Virus record (IMG/VR): IMGVR_UViG_3300025141_012314
Location: 1-64,000 of that record
Source of the DNA: a virus
Reading direction: 5' to 3' (one strand)
Length of the DNA stretch: 64,000 bases
Shown here: piece by piece, positions 1 through 7,171 of the stretch
Numbering within the stretch: the first letter of the stretch is position 1
Layout: every line of letters begins with the position of its first letter
The notes under the pieces: model-generated
Told to the model about the DNA's origin: nothing
Seen by the model: the letters and a program-made list of their open reading frames with translations, nothing else
Databases searched by the model: none
Position numbers and translations under genes: made by a program

Positions 1-2
1 GT

Positions 3-176
3 GCTGGGATGTTAAGTGCGTTCCCAGAGGCGGAGGGGATTATGGCGGCTATGAAATACTTTGATAAGAGACAACATTTTGAACCGAAAGACGTACATTT
101 TAAAAATGTTATGATGAGACCGAAGGACGGCCATCTAGTTATTGTAGATCTCGGATTGTTTGTGATAAAGAGGTAA
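3..176 (+). CDS. C-terminal end of a protein-kinase-fold-like protein (5' truncated by window)
   Basis: An open frame runs from the window edge to a TAA stop at 174-176; the start lies outside the window. The visible 57 residues end in a stretch reading DVHFKNVMMRPKDGHLVIVD, which resembles the catalytic loop and metal-binding segment of protein-kinase-like folds (an H/D-x-x-x-x-N loop, a short strand, then a D-G/L-G-like turn). Phages of the T4 superfamily carry small kinase-like proteins of this kind with unknown targets. Only the C-terminus is seen, so activity cannot be judged. The next gene starts four bases after the stop. The alternative is an unrelated protein with a chance match to the loop. 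Confidence 0.5.
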   Translation, partial: AGMLSAFPEAEGIMAAMKYFDKRQHFEPKDVHFKNVMMRPKDGHLVIVDLGLFVIKR

Positions 177-180
177 ATGA

Positions 181-207
181 ATGAAACTCCTACTTGAAAA
201 TTGGCGA
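181..207 (+). repeat. 27-bp direct repeat, copy 1 (encodes capsid-targeting-like N-terminus)
   Basis: Bases 181-207 are identical to 675-701. Each copy begins exactly at the ATG of a gene and encodes MKLLLENWR. Identity at synonymous positions over 27 bp, with unrelated sequence on both sides, suggests a shared or recently recombined leader cassette. Confidence 0.85.
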
Positions 208-678
208 AAGTATTTGGCAGAAGAAGAGCCACAGACACCACAGAAATGTGTTACTGTTGGCTCTCTTATCAGCCAGATTGATAAGATGCAAAAAAAAGAA
301 ACAGCGACCAAAGTTGGAAAAACCGCTTTCAGCAATCTTGTTCAATATATACCTTTTGTTGGCGGAGCCATATCAACAGGTCAGGATATTGTAGATTATT
401 TTGAAAAAACCAAAGACTTTTTATCCAGAAAAGGAATAAACTATGACAAAATTGAAGACTTTCCAATTTTAGGACATTTAAAATTAGACCCAGAGTTGAT
501 AAAAGTTGTAGAAGATGATCTTTTAATAAAGTTAGATGAAATGTATGAAGAGGAAGTTCTAAGAAAGTTAGAGCCTACTACATGCATAGATAAGATTCCG
601 TCAATAAATGATTTTATTAGAAAAAAAATTGCTATTGAAACAAAAAATCATGTTGTTATTAAAGATGAAGCCAAATGA
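181..678 (+). CDS. Putative head-internal protein with capsid-targeting-like N-terminus, function unknown
   Basis: This 165-residue protein starts at ATG 181, directly after the preceding stop. Its N-terminus, MKLLLENWRKYLAEE, recurs in the next gene and resembles the short capsid-targeting sequences of T4 internal head proteins, which end in a Leu/Ile-x-Glu site cut by the prohead protease; here the candidate site is Y-L-A-E. The rest is not a family I recognise. A Gly/hydrophobic stretch around residues 58-70 (FVGGAISTG) could be amphipathic or membrane-active, and the C-terminal half is charged and helical. If the targeting reading is right, the mature protein is packaged in the capsid and could be injected with DNA. 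It overlaps the next gene by ATGA. Confidence 0.75.
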   Translation: MKLLLENWRKYLAEEEPQTPQKCVTVGSLISQIDKMQKKETATKVGKTAFSNLVQYIPFVGGAISTGQDIVDYFEKTKDFLSRKGINYDKIEDFPILGHLKLDPELIKVVEDDLLIKLDEMYEEEVLRKLEPTTCIDKIPSINDFIRKKIAIETKNHVVIKDEAK

Positions 679-701
679 AACTCCTACTTGAAAATTGGCG
701 A
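675..701 (+). repeat. 27-bp direct repeat, copy 2
   Basis: This is the second copy of the repeat at 181-207, again starting at the initiation codon of a gene. The two copies are 494 bp apart and flank the whole 165-residue gene, so recombination between them would delete or swap exactly that gene. Confidence 0.85.
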
Positions 702-1244
702 GAGTTCTTAAATGAGTCAAAGCTCCGTGTCTTTGATTTTGACGATACAATAGCAAAATCCGATTCGAACATTCACATCACAACCGACACTGGTGACAGG
801 ATCACAATGACACCAGCCGAATACGCAACGCACGATTTTAATCCAGACTATGATTATGACTTTTCAGAGTTTGATGAAGTGATTAACCCAAGAGAAATTA
901 AACAAATTACTAATATTGTTCGCAATGCAATCAATGCCGGCACAGAGGGGCGCGAGATTGCTATCTTGACGGCGAGGGCTCCGCATGCCGAAGGTGCAAT
1001 TCGAGATTACCTTGAGAGTATCGGGCTCGATACCTCGAAAATTACATTCGGGCTTTTAGGAGACTCAGACCCTGACGCTAAGGCAGCATGGGTAGTTGAC
1101 CGAATAGAGCAGGGAGCTACAGATGTATTGTTTTTCGATGATTCGGGGAAGAACGTGGAAGCTATCAACTCTTTATCCGCCCAATACCCAGAAATTAAGA
1201 TCAGAGCAAGAAGAGTAAAGTATGCCGAAGACGTGGCACAGTAG
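675..1244 (+). CDS. HAD-superfamily phosphatase with capsid-targeting-like N-terminus
   Basis: This 189-residue protein has the HAD motif I FDFDDT with the nucleophile/acid pair D21 and D23, a motif II region near ILTAR (about residues 96-101), and a motif IV FFDDSGKN near residue 153. The layout matches the small HAD phosphatases of T4-like phages related to the phosphatase half of polynucleotide kinase; the substrate is unknown. Residues 1-14 (MKLLLENWREFLNE) form the same leader as the upstream protein, with a plausible prohead-protease site at F-L-N-E. I infer that the enzyme is loaded into the head. The ATG overlaps the previous TGA. After the stop, 168 bp of non-coding DNA contain a GC-rich palindrome and a candidate late promoter. 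Confidence 0.85.
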   Translation: MKLLLENWREFLNESKLRVFDFDDTIAKSDSNIHITTDTGDRITMTPAEYATHDFNPDYDYDFSEFDEVINPREIKQITNIVRNAINAGTEGREIAILTARAPHAEGAIRDYLESIGLDTSKITFGLLGDSDPDAKAAWVVDRIEQGATDVLFFDDSGKNVEAINSLSAQYPEIKIRARRVKYAEDVAQ

Positions 1245-1370
1245 GTCTGTGGTGGCAAGGACATGTCGAAATAAACTATACATTTTTGATCTGATAATCG
1301 AGAAACCGGATAAAACCGGCGCCGGGTCACATCTGGAATAAATGACTTATAGCAAATGACTTGCTAACCA

Positions 1371-1378
1371 CTATTTAT
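1371..1378 (+). promoter_or_regulatory. Candidate late promoter, CTATTTAT
   Basis: The octamer CTATTTAT lies 34 bases before the 1413 start. It is one of six copies placed just upstream of genes in this window, and a T4 gp55-like sigma factor is encoded at 39.1 kb. T4 late promoters are a single AT-rich octamer without a -35 box, so this arrangement fits, but the sequence differs from the T4 consensus. Confidence 0.5.
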
Positions 1379-1412
1379 CATAGTATACCATGGTGCGGGA
1401 GGCTGTTTTATT

Positions 1413-1733
1413 ATGCAAGATGATAATGGGTGGGATCAATACTCAAAACTAGTTTTAAAACAACTAGAGACTCTTTCTCTTACTATCGAGGATTTGAGAT
1501 CAGAGCTTCAAGATATAAAAGAGAAATTGGCTGAACTGCGTGTGCGAGAAGAGAGAATCGAAGATATCCGTACGTGGAAAAACAAAGTAGACGAAGTTGT
1601 TTCACCCACTCAGCTGAGCATGTATATCAAAGAGATAGAAGAGCTTAAAATATTTAAAACCAAGGCAGTTGCTGTATTTGCTACTGTTCAATTTATAATG
1701 GCTATAGCAATTGCTTGGCCAAAACTATTCTAA
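1413..1733 (+). CDS. Small coiled-coil protein with C-terminal membrane segment (XhlA/holin-like topology)
   Basis: The 106-residue product has a long heptad-rich helix (about residues 12-75, with many Leu, Glu and Lys) followed by one hydrophobic segment near residues 83-105 that ends the protein. This topology, a soluble coiled coil anchored by a C-terminal transmembrane helix, is that of XhlA-type haemolysin or holin partners and of several T4-like phage small membrane proteins. A role in lysis is possible but not shown. The start ATG 1413 has a GGGAGG-like site in GCGGGAGGC about 13 bases upstream. It follows a candidate late promoter and is followed one base after its stop by the next gene. 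Confidence 0.75.
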   Translation: MQDDNGWDQYSKLVLKQLETLSLTIEDLRSELQDIKEKLAELRVREERIEDIRTWKNKVDEVVSPTQLSMYIKEIEELKIFKTKAVAVFATVQFIMAIAIAWPKLF

Positions 1734-1734
1734 A

Positions 1735-2025
1735 ATGGCGTGGGATAATGTTGACGCCAAGAAGTTTAAAGTCTTAGTTAAACAAATCTCTGGCACTATA
1801 AAGGACGCCGACGGTGCACTGACGCCCTTTCACATAATTAAGGGAACTGGTGAGATTTGGTGTTTTCAACCATCTACGAAACAAGTTGTGAAGCTATTTC
1901 GAGGCAAAGATATCTATATTCTAGATTTTGGAACAGAAGAAGATGAACAATGTCTGACCATGTCTTCAGATGGTATTGTTTTTGTGATCGATAAAGACGA
2001 GATAGAAGAAATAGGCTTTAACTAA
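1735..2025 (+). CDS. Hypothetical protein (96 aa)
   Basis: The chosen start is ATG 1735, which gives MAWDNVDAKKFKVLVKQ and sits one base after the previous stop; a longer reading into the upstream gene is unlikely. The protein looks like a small beta-rich soluble domain with alternating hydrophobic strands (IWCFQPS, VVKLFRGK, IYILDFG). No catalytic motif is visible and I do not recognise the family. Its stop TAA overlaps the ATG of a tiny membrane-protein gene (TAATG), which suggests coupled translation. Confidence 0.7.
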   Translation: MAWDNVDAKKFKVLVKQISGTIKDADGALTPFHIIKGTGEIWCFQPSTKQVVKLFRGKDIYILDFGTEEDEQCLTMSSDGIVFVIDKDEIEEIGFN

Positions 2026-2168
2026 TGCTGTTTACGTTTAATAACGCACCTTGGAAATATCTACTTGTGTGTTGTGGCTCTTGGGGATTATACGCCCTTT
2101 GTGGTTTTGAATTCACAGTTATCACCCTTTTATCCCTTAGTATAGTCAATGTGAATCCAAAAAGATGA
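2025..2168 (+). CDS. Tiny hydrophobic protein (47 aa), putative membrane peptide
   Basis: ATG 2025 overlaps the previous stop as TAATG, and the frame runs 47 codons to TGA 2166-2168. The product is strongly hydrophobic with two cysteines (KYLLVCCGSWGLYALCGF, then a second run around VITLLSLSIV) and ends in a basic tail NPKR. That is compatible with one or two membrane-spanning helices. The TAATG junction and the membrane-like composition support a real gene; no family is recognised. A lysis or superinfection-related role would be a guess. Confidence 0.5.
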   Translation: MLFTFNNAPWKYLLVCCGSWGLYALCGFEFTVITLLSLSIVNVNPKR

Positions 2169-2198
2169 ACTTTTTTATTTCCAATAGAAAATTGTGCG

Positions 2199-2206
2199 CT
2201 ATTTAT
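2199..2206 (+). promoter_or_regulatory. Candidate late promoter, CTATTTAT
   Basis: The octamer lies 58 bases before the ATG at 2265. It overlaps an in-frame ATG at 2205, so if it is a promoter, transcription would begin downstream of that codon and only the 2265 start would be usable. Confidence 0.45.
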
Positions 2207-2264
2207 GACACATATGAGACTTGATAAAAGAAAGACAAAAACTCTAATTCCAAATGAGCCGGCA

Positions 2265-2423
2265 ATGCGTGGAAAGACGCTTTATATACTCTACAAATAT
2301 GATCTTGAGAGCGAAGAACTGGCTTCTGATGGTCCATTTTTAAGCAAAGACGAAGCTTATGAAAAAATGAATTCTTTTCTGCAGCAAAAGGTTTGTTCGT
2401 GGGTTGTCGTCTATAATGGATGA
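2265..2423 (+). CDS. Small hypothetical protein (52 aa)
   Basis: The frame is open from ATG 2205, but I place the start at ATG 2265 (MRGKTLYILYKYDLES). The upstream codons would lie inside or before the proposed transcription start, have no ribosome site and add an unstructured basic leader. The product is a compact alpha/beta domain with the pattern LYILYKYD, FLSKDEAYEKM and WVVVYNG, as in small uncharacterised proteins of T4-like marine phages. No function is assigned. The 3' end overlaps the next gene by 8 bases. Confidence 0.65.
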   Translation: MRGKTLYILYKYDLESEELASDGPFLSKDEAYEKMNSFLQQKVCSWVVVYNG

Positions 2424-2706
2424 GAAACCGGTTTTTGGAGAGTTATCTGCCGAAAATTTAGAAGTTGGCGATATTGTAGAATGGAAAAAATGGTGTTATA
2501 AATTGCGTGAATGGCAACCTCACTATGGAGTGATTACTGGCATCAAAAATGAGATAAAAGGTAATCGAATGGTGTCGATTTCAAATGTGATGCCACTTTC
2601 TAATAGTAATCAGGTTGAGGTGGAGTTCTTTACCCCTAGCTTAAAATTAGTGTCAAAAGTGCAGAGGTCTGATCAAATAAACCCAAAGTTTGTGGAAAAG
2701 GGGTGA
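2416..2706 (+). CDS. Hypothetical protein, SH3-like beta barrel suspected (96 aa)
   Basis: The start chosen is ATG 2416, inside the end of the previous gene; a TTG at 2404 would add four residues. The sequence begins MDEKPVFGELSAENLEVG and continues with DIVEWKKWCY, YGVITGIKNE and VEVEFFTPS. These look like the short strands of an SH3-like or small beta-barrel fold (a G-D-x-V-x-W opening, then a turn with G-V-I-x-G). Such small proteins are common in T4-like phages but have no known role. It is followed by a candidate late promoter and the head-associated gene block. Confidence 0.7.
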   Translation: MDEKPVFGELSAENLEVGDIVEWKKWCYKLREWQPHYGVITGIKNEIKGNRMVSISNVMPLSNSNQVEVEFFTPSLKLVSKVQRSDQINPKFVEKG

Positions 2707-2713
2707 GTTGCAA

Positions 2714-2721
2714 CTATTTAT
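2714..2721 (+). promoter_or_regulatory. Candidate late promoter, CTATTTAT
   Basis: The octamer sits just after the 2416 gene and 47 bases before the metallopeptidase start at 2769. It would drive the run of genes to 7.2 kb, which has no other internal gap of any size. Confidence 0.55.
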
Positions 2722-2768
2722 ACTAGTAGTTTACAATACTCTATAATCTTGACTTGGTTTGTTTCTAA

Positions 2769-3560
2769 ATGATCGATATTATCAACCCTATGATTAAAAG
2801 ATTTCTTCCTTATGCACAAGAGAAGATGGGTTTTAATGAACCTCCAAAATTATTCCTTAAAGGTTCTGCGGAGAACGCAGAAGATCCTTTAGGAAAGACA
2901 GCTTTTTATGATCCCGCGGGTAAAGCAATCACAGTTTTCATAACAGGGCGCCATCCAAAAGATATCATGCGCTCTATTTCTCACGAGTTGGTACATCATG
3001 CACAAAATTGTCGTGGAGAGTTTGACAGCCCCGGTGAGATGGGTGCGGGATATGCTCAAACCAATGATCATCTGCGAAATATGGAGCGAGAAGCCTACGA
3101 AAAAGGAAACATGTGCTTCCGAGATTGGGAAGATAGCATAAAGAGTACTATTTATTTTGAACATCTACAAAAAGGAGACAGTAGAATAATGTCCACAAAA
3201 CAATGGAAGAACGGAGAACTCAAGGGTCTCCTTTCAGAAGCCTGGGGTCTAAAAATGGATCTCAACAAATTAAATGAAAACCAGGACTTTGCAGCCGCTC
3301 ACCGCGGTGCCGGAGTATCATTAGAGGAATCAGAAGAACTTGAAGAAGGTGATACTGGTGCTTCTAAGGGTGATAAGGGTAAGGATAAAAATGACCCGGG
3401 AGCCAAAGACTACACCGATGGTGGAGATCGCGAGGGCGATGAGTCTAAAACCCACGAGGGTGAGAAAGATGATACCACAAAAAACGAGGGCGTCGAAGTA
3501 CGATTGCAAGAGATTGTAAAGCGCGCCATTAAACAACTTAAGGAGAAGAAAAATGGGTAA
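2769..3560 (+). CDS. Zinc metallopeptidase-like protein, putative head-associated
   Basis: The N-terminal domain (about residues 1-130) contains SHELVHHAQN, an HExxH zinc site with H72, E73 and H76. Further on, MEREAYEKG supplies a likely third zinc ligand (Glu), as in minimal gluzincin-type peptidases. The C-terminal half (about 175-263) is low-complexity and very acidic/basic, rich in Gly, Asp, Lys and Glu, and ends with a basic helix. T4-superfamily marine phages carry similar putative metallopeptidases near head genes; the substrate is unknown and this is not the T4 gp21 prohead protease type. No clear ribosome site precedes ATG 2769, and ATG 2790 is a possible alternative. The last eight bases overlap the next gene. 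Confidence 0.75.
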   Translation: MIDIINPMIKRFLPYAQEKMGFNEPPKLFLKGSAENAEDPLGKTAFYDPAGKAITVFITGRHPKDIMRSISHELVHHAQNCRGEFDSPGEMGAGYAQTNDHLRNMEREAYEKGNMCFRDWEDSIKSTIYFEHLQKGDSRIMSTKQWKNGELKGLLSEAWGLKMDLNKLNENQDFAAAHRGAGVSLEESEELEEGDTGASKGDKGKDKNDPGAKDYTDGGDREGDESKTHEGEKDDTTKNEGVEVRLQEIVKRAIKQLKEKKNG

Positions 3561-3735
3561 AAAATGGAAAAGATTGCTTATCGCAAGAAGAAATGCAGCT
3601 AAAGCAGTTGTGGAAACTGTACAAGAAGAACAGCCTGTCGCCAAACCAGAAAAGGCGGTTGTACCGGCTGCTGATGAAGCGGTGGAGAAGAAAGCACCAA
3701 AAGTAAAAAAAGCCTCTAAGCCCAAAAAGAAGTAA
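3553..3735 (+). CDS. Small Lys/Ala-rich basic protein
   Basis: The 60-residue product has a basic N-terminus (MGKKWKRLLIARRNAAK), an acidic Ala/Pro/Glu middle and a Lys-rich tail (KKAPKVKKASKPKKK). The composition resembles histone-H1-like tails and would bind nucleic acid or neutralise DNA charge in the head. A strong AAGGAG site precedes ATG 3553 and overlaps the end of the metallopeptidase gene. DNA condensation is an inference from composition; no family is recognised. Confidence 0.65.
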   Translation: MGKKWKRLLIARRNAAKAVVETVQEEQPVAKPEKAVVPAADEAVEKKAPKVKKASKPKKK

Positions 3736-3742
3736 ATAAACG

Positions 3743-3997
3743 ATGTCGCTAGATAAAAATTGGAGTGACTTTATTTTAGGAGAAGGTTTAGATAGGAATA
3801 TATTTACTTATCTCCACGGGTTGCAGGAAATAATCACAGCAATTAAGCCTCGTTCTATAACAGAGGAGCACCGCTTAACTTTAGCTAAACAGCATATTAA
3901 AGAAGTTCGTCGTTCTGCTCGTAAGATGCAAAACGAAATGAAGTTGTTGGAAGAGAAGCTGAATATCTTAGAAGAAAGTTTAAACGAGGGAAAATAA
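3743..3997 (+). CDS. Coiled-coil protein with capsid-targeting-like N-terminus (84 aa)
   Basis: The N-terminus MSLDKNWSDFILGEG echoes the NW-x-x-F/Y-L-x-E pattern of the two leaders near 0.2 and 0.7 kb and offers a possible prohead-protease site at I-L-G-E. Residues 45-84 form a strong amphipathic helix with Leu heptads (KLLEEKLNILEESL). A small core or internal head protein, or a scaffold helper, fits this make-up. It lies between the Lys-rich protein and the large ligase-like protein, and its stop abuts the next ATG (TAAATG). Confidence 0.65.
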   Translation: MSLDKNWSDFILGEGLDRNIFTYLHGLQEIITAIKPRSITEEHRLTLAKQHIKEVRRSARKMQNEMKLLEEKLNILEESLNEGK

Positions 3998-6343
3998 ATG
4001 CCCACACTTTTAAAAGAAGGCAGTGCCAACACACACCTTACTCACCTCGAAGAGTTAGTTCTCACGCAAGGTCCAGCCGGCTATAAAATGGCCCGGGCAT
4101 TTCTGTTAGAACTTCTTGAAACCCTAAAGGGGAATTCTAAATCGCATGTGCAAACATCTGTTAAATGGGATGGTGCACCGGCGATGTTTGTTGGTATCAA
4201 CCCCGAGAATGGTAAGTTTTTTGTAGGAACTAAATCAATCTTTAATAAGGTTCCTAAAATTAACTACACTGAAGAGGATATTGTCAGAAACCACGGGCAT
4301 GCGCCCGGGCTTGTTGATAAATTATCGAAAGCATTAAAATATCTCCCTTCCCTTGGGATCAAAAATATTCTGCAGGGTGATTTCATGTTCGATGATGAAA
4401 TGCTCGATGTTGTTCAAATAGATGGAGAACCACACTACCGCTTTAAGCCAAACACGATAGTTTATGCGGTACCGGTTGATTCAGACTTAGGTAGAGAGAT
4501 TGGGCAATCGAAATTTGGTATTGTGTTTCACACTACATATGATAGTCTAGATAGCGGCGCTAGCTTTGGAGCAGATGTAAGCGCGCTGAACCGACCGCCG
4601 GGGATTTGGTTCGATGATGCTTTCTTTACAGATGACACCGGTACAGTAACTCTTACTGCTGGTGAAGAGAAGAGAATTCTTTCTTTAGTTAAAGAGGCTG
4701 ACGCGGTTAATGAAAGTATAGACTATAATAATTTGCCTTCTGCGCTTCTGAATATCTATATTAACAGCGAAATTAAAGGCGGACAGTTTTTGGAGGATCC
4801 AGAACGTTCTTTTGATGGCTTTAAGAACTGGTATTTCGAGCGTTCTGAAAAGAAAATCAGTAAGCTAAAAAGCGAGAAAGGCCGCGGCAAAGCCGAAACA
4901 AAAGCTCTGCAAGATATTCAACTGCTCGATAGCAAAAAAGAAGATATTCTTAATCTCTTTCAGGTATCTCGTCTATTGTTTGAAGCCAAAAACATTTTTA
5001 TTGAGAAATACAACAATGCTGTGTATAATACAAAGCACTTTGTAGATGATGGCTCTGGAGATCTGGTTGCGACGAATCCAGAGGGATATGTAGCAGTAGA
5101 TCATGCGGGTAATGGAGTGAAATTTGTAGATCGTCTGGAATTTAGTCGCGCTAACTTTATGGTAGATAAAACTGCCAAATTTACTGGTGAATCCGTTGAT
5201 CGCCGAAACTTTACTGTTCAAATCTCAAAAAATAAACAAATAACGAAAACTATAGCCGAGTGGTTGACAGAAATTAAGGCCGCAGGGCACAAACACCAGA
5301 AACTCCCACAAATGGTTTATAAGGACGTCTTGGCAGGTACCCCTATCGTAGACATTGTTGTTCAAGAGAACGCCGAGAGAACCATCTACAACGCAGTTAT
5401 GGACTATGCCAACAGTCTAAAGGAACAGTTCGAAGAAGAGCCTCCAGAAGACGAATGGTATAGTGATGAATATGAGACGCTAGGAGATCGCAAGTTTGCA
5501 GATCGTCCGGGTCAGACCATCGCTCTTGTCCCAGGTGCATTTAAGCCACCACACAGAGGGCATGCCGATATGGTACGTCGTTATGCTACCGGTGACGGTG
5601 TGCCAAAGGCGGACAGAACAATTATTTTGATTTCCAACCCTAAAGGCGCACTGAGGAAGCTGCCGCATGACGATTCAGAAGTTAGTGCAGAACATTCCCG
5701 ACGAATTTGGGAAACAGTCTTCTCTGATGTTACAAACCTGCCGGGTGTTGAAATACAAGTTGCAGACTCAGAGATGAGATCGCCAGTAAGCATTGCTTAT
5801 GAATATATTAGTGAAACATCTCCGCTAGATATCAAGGCGGGAGACGATATTATTTTGGGCGCTAGCAGAAAAGATCGCGACTTCATGCGCTGGAAAGGCG
5901 CCTCTGAATATAAAAAGAAGAAGAGAGGGGTTAACGTCTTAGCTGGTGAGGAATACGCTGTAGTGCCTTCTGAGCGCTCTGATAACAAACCTTTTAGCGC
6001 CAGCGACTCGCGGCAGTTGGTCAGCAATTTAGTAACCAACCCAGAAGATGTGGAATCATTACGACAGCTATCTGAGTATATTCCACAAGATAAGATCGAT
6101 GAGTTATTCAATATCCTTGGACAACCATCTCCAGTTTCTACAATAGCACAAGATCCTGTGAATGAAACATCACTTGGGGGTGGCGGACCCGGTGGGGCGC
6201 CGGGGAATGTGACCGGTTACTCAGGCCCTTTGCAATCTGGGTTGGGTAAACCCAAGAAAAAACCCAGAAAGAAAAAGAATGAAAATTTAGTTATCGTGAA
6301 CGAAGTTATGAAACTAATTATGGAAAGAGGTATACAAAGATGA
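3998..6343 (+). CDS. Fusion of ligase-type adenylyltransferase-like domain and HxGH nucleotidyltransferase domain
   Basis: The 781-residue protein has two recognisable parts. In the N-terminal part, K56-W-D-G-A-P matches motif I of the covalent nucleotidyltransferase (DNA/RNA ligase, capping enzyme) superfamily. L125-Q-G-D resembles motif III (usually G-E), N-P-E362-G-Y-V matches motif IV and G-V-K375-F motif V, in the right order. The C-terminal part (about 500-710) contains GAFKPPHRGH with H519 and H522 and FSASDSR (666-672), the two signature motifs of HIGH-type nucleotidyltransferases such as NMN adenylyltransferase. The end is Gly/Pro and Lys-rich, then a helix. A GAGGG site precedes ATG 3998. 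Substrates are unknown. Its place in the head-like block suggests that it is packaged, which is an inference. Confidence 0.8.
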   Translation: MPTLLKEGSANTHLTHLEELVLTQGPAGYKMARAFLLELLETLKGNSKSHVQTSVKWDGAPAMFVGINPENGKFFVGTKSIFNKVPKINYTEEDIVRNHGHAPGLVDKLSKALKYLPSLGIKNILQGDFMFDDEMLDVVQIDGEPHYRFKPNTIVYAVPVDSDLGREIGQSKFGIVFHTTYDSLDSGASFGADVSALNRPPGIWFDDAFFTDDTGTVTLTAGEEKRILSLVKEADAVNESIDYNNLPSALLNIYINSEIKGGQFLEDPERSFDGFKNWYFERSEKKISKLKSEKGRGKAETKALQDIQLLDSKKEDILNLFQVSRLLFEAKNIFIEKYNNAVYNTKHFVDDGSGDLVATNPEGYVAVDHAGNGVKFVDRLEFSRANFMVDKTAKFTGESVDRRNFTVQISKNKQITKTIAEWLTEIKAAGHKHQKLPQMVYKDVLAGTPIVDIVVQENAERTIYNAVMDYANSLKEQFEEEPPEDEWYSDEYETLGDRKFADRPGQTIALVPGAFKPPHRGHADMVRRYATGDGVPKADRTIILISNPKGALRKLPHDDSEVSAEHSRRIWETVFSDVTNLPGVEIQVADSEMRSPVSIAYEYISETSPLDIKAGDDIILGASRKDRDFMRWKGASEYKKKKRGVNVLAGEEYAVVPSERSDNKPFSASDSRQLVSNLVTNPEDVESLRQLSEYIPQDKIDELFNILGQPSPVSTIAQDPVNETSLGGGGPGGAPGNVTGYSGPLQSGLGKPKKKPRKKKNENLVIVNEVMKLIMERGIQR

Positions 6344-7164
6344 TCCCCAAGCAAGAGCAAAAACTCAGAGAAAATATTAGACAGTTGATTGAAGTTGTTA
6401 AGCAGAGAAGAGAATCAGCTGCAGCTAAGATCTTAGAAGAAGAAGCTAGATTACGTGGCATAGTAAGGGGTCTTTTAAATATAGAGCTTTCTAACCTGTC
6501 TGAAGGTGTTACACCCGATAATGATCCCACACCTAATAAATCTACCGGTATCAACGTGCTGGAGGATCTCCTCAAAAAGATTATTCCCGTTCTGCAGACT
6601 GACTTCAAACTTCTGACAACTGATGGCTCCCAAAGACAATCGTTTAGAGCCCACATTATTAATGCGGTCATTGGTGCTCTTACGCCCGCAGAAGTAAATA
6701 ACGAGGCTGGTGATGATATTGAAGCACTTGCCGAGATTGTTGACGTCGATCTCGGAGGACCCGCAGATGCAGACAAGTTTATCGATATCCGTACAGACGC
6801 AGAGAAGTCTGCGGATGAAGAAGAGCCCGAAGAGTCTGATCCTAGAGATGAATTTGGAATGGATGGCGCAGATGAGACCGGTCGAAACGTTGCTTTCAAC
6901 GCGTTCAAAAAGATTCAAACCTCAATTATTGATTCTTATGAACTGTTGTCTAACAATGAAGACCAAGAGTTATTCTACGATTATCTTATAGCCAATCTAA
7001 AATTGTATTTTGATAAGTTCGAAGATGAGCTGTCCCCAGAAGTTGAAGAGCCCACAAACCAAGCTTACCAAGACGCTGTGGCTGATGAGGGTGGTGAATT
7101 AGAAGCGCCCACTGAAGAGGGCGGTGAAGAGTCCGCAGAAGAGGAAATTGATCTTGAGTTTTAG
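6340..7164 (+). CDS. Acidic coiled-coil protein, possible core/scaffold or internal head protein
   Basis: The 274-residue product opens with a highly charged helix (about residues 4-50, many Gln, Glu, Arg, Lys), has a central domain (about 70-220) and ends in a Glu/Gly-rich acidic tail (about 235-274). A long N-terminal helix and acidic low-complexity tail are typical of prohead core proteins, but I see no specific similarity to T4 gp22. It is coupled to the upstream ligase-like gene by an ATGA overlap, with an AGAGG site. The function is unassigned. Confidence 0.65.
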   Translation: MIPKQEQKLRENIRQLIEVVKQRRESAAAKILEEEARLRGIVRGLLNIELSNLSEGVTPDNDPTPNKSTGINVLEDLLKKIIPVLQTDFKLLTTDGSQRQSFRAHIINAVIGALTPAEVNNEAGDDIEALAEIVDVDLGGPADADKFIDIRTDAEKSADEEEPEESDPRDEFGMDGADETGRNVAFNAFKKIQTSIIDSYELLSNNEDQELFYDYLIANLKLYFDKFEDELSPEVEEPTNQAYQDAVADEGGELEAPTEEGGEESAEEEIDLEF

Positions 7165-7171
7165 GTGAGAT

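Noticed and set aside
6318-6908. A 196-codon open frame on the minus strand
   Set aside because: It is the antisense shadow of the acidic-protein gene at 6340-7164, is Ser-rich without motifs and has no ribosome site. The other minus-strand frames are likewise shadows.
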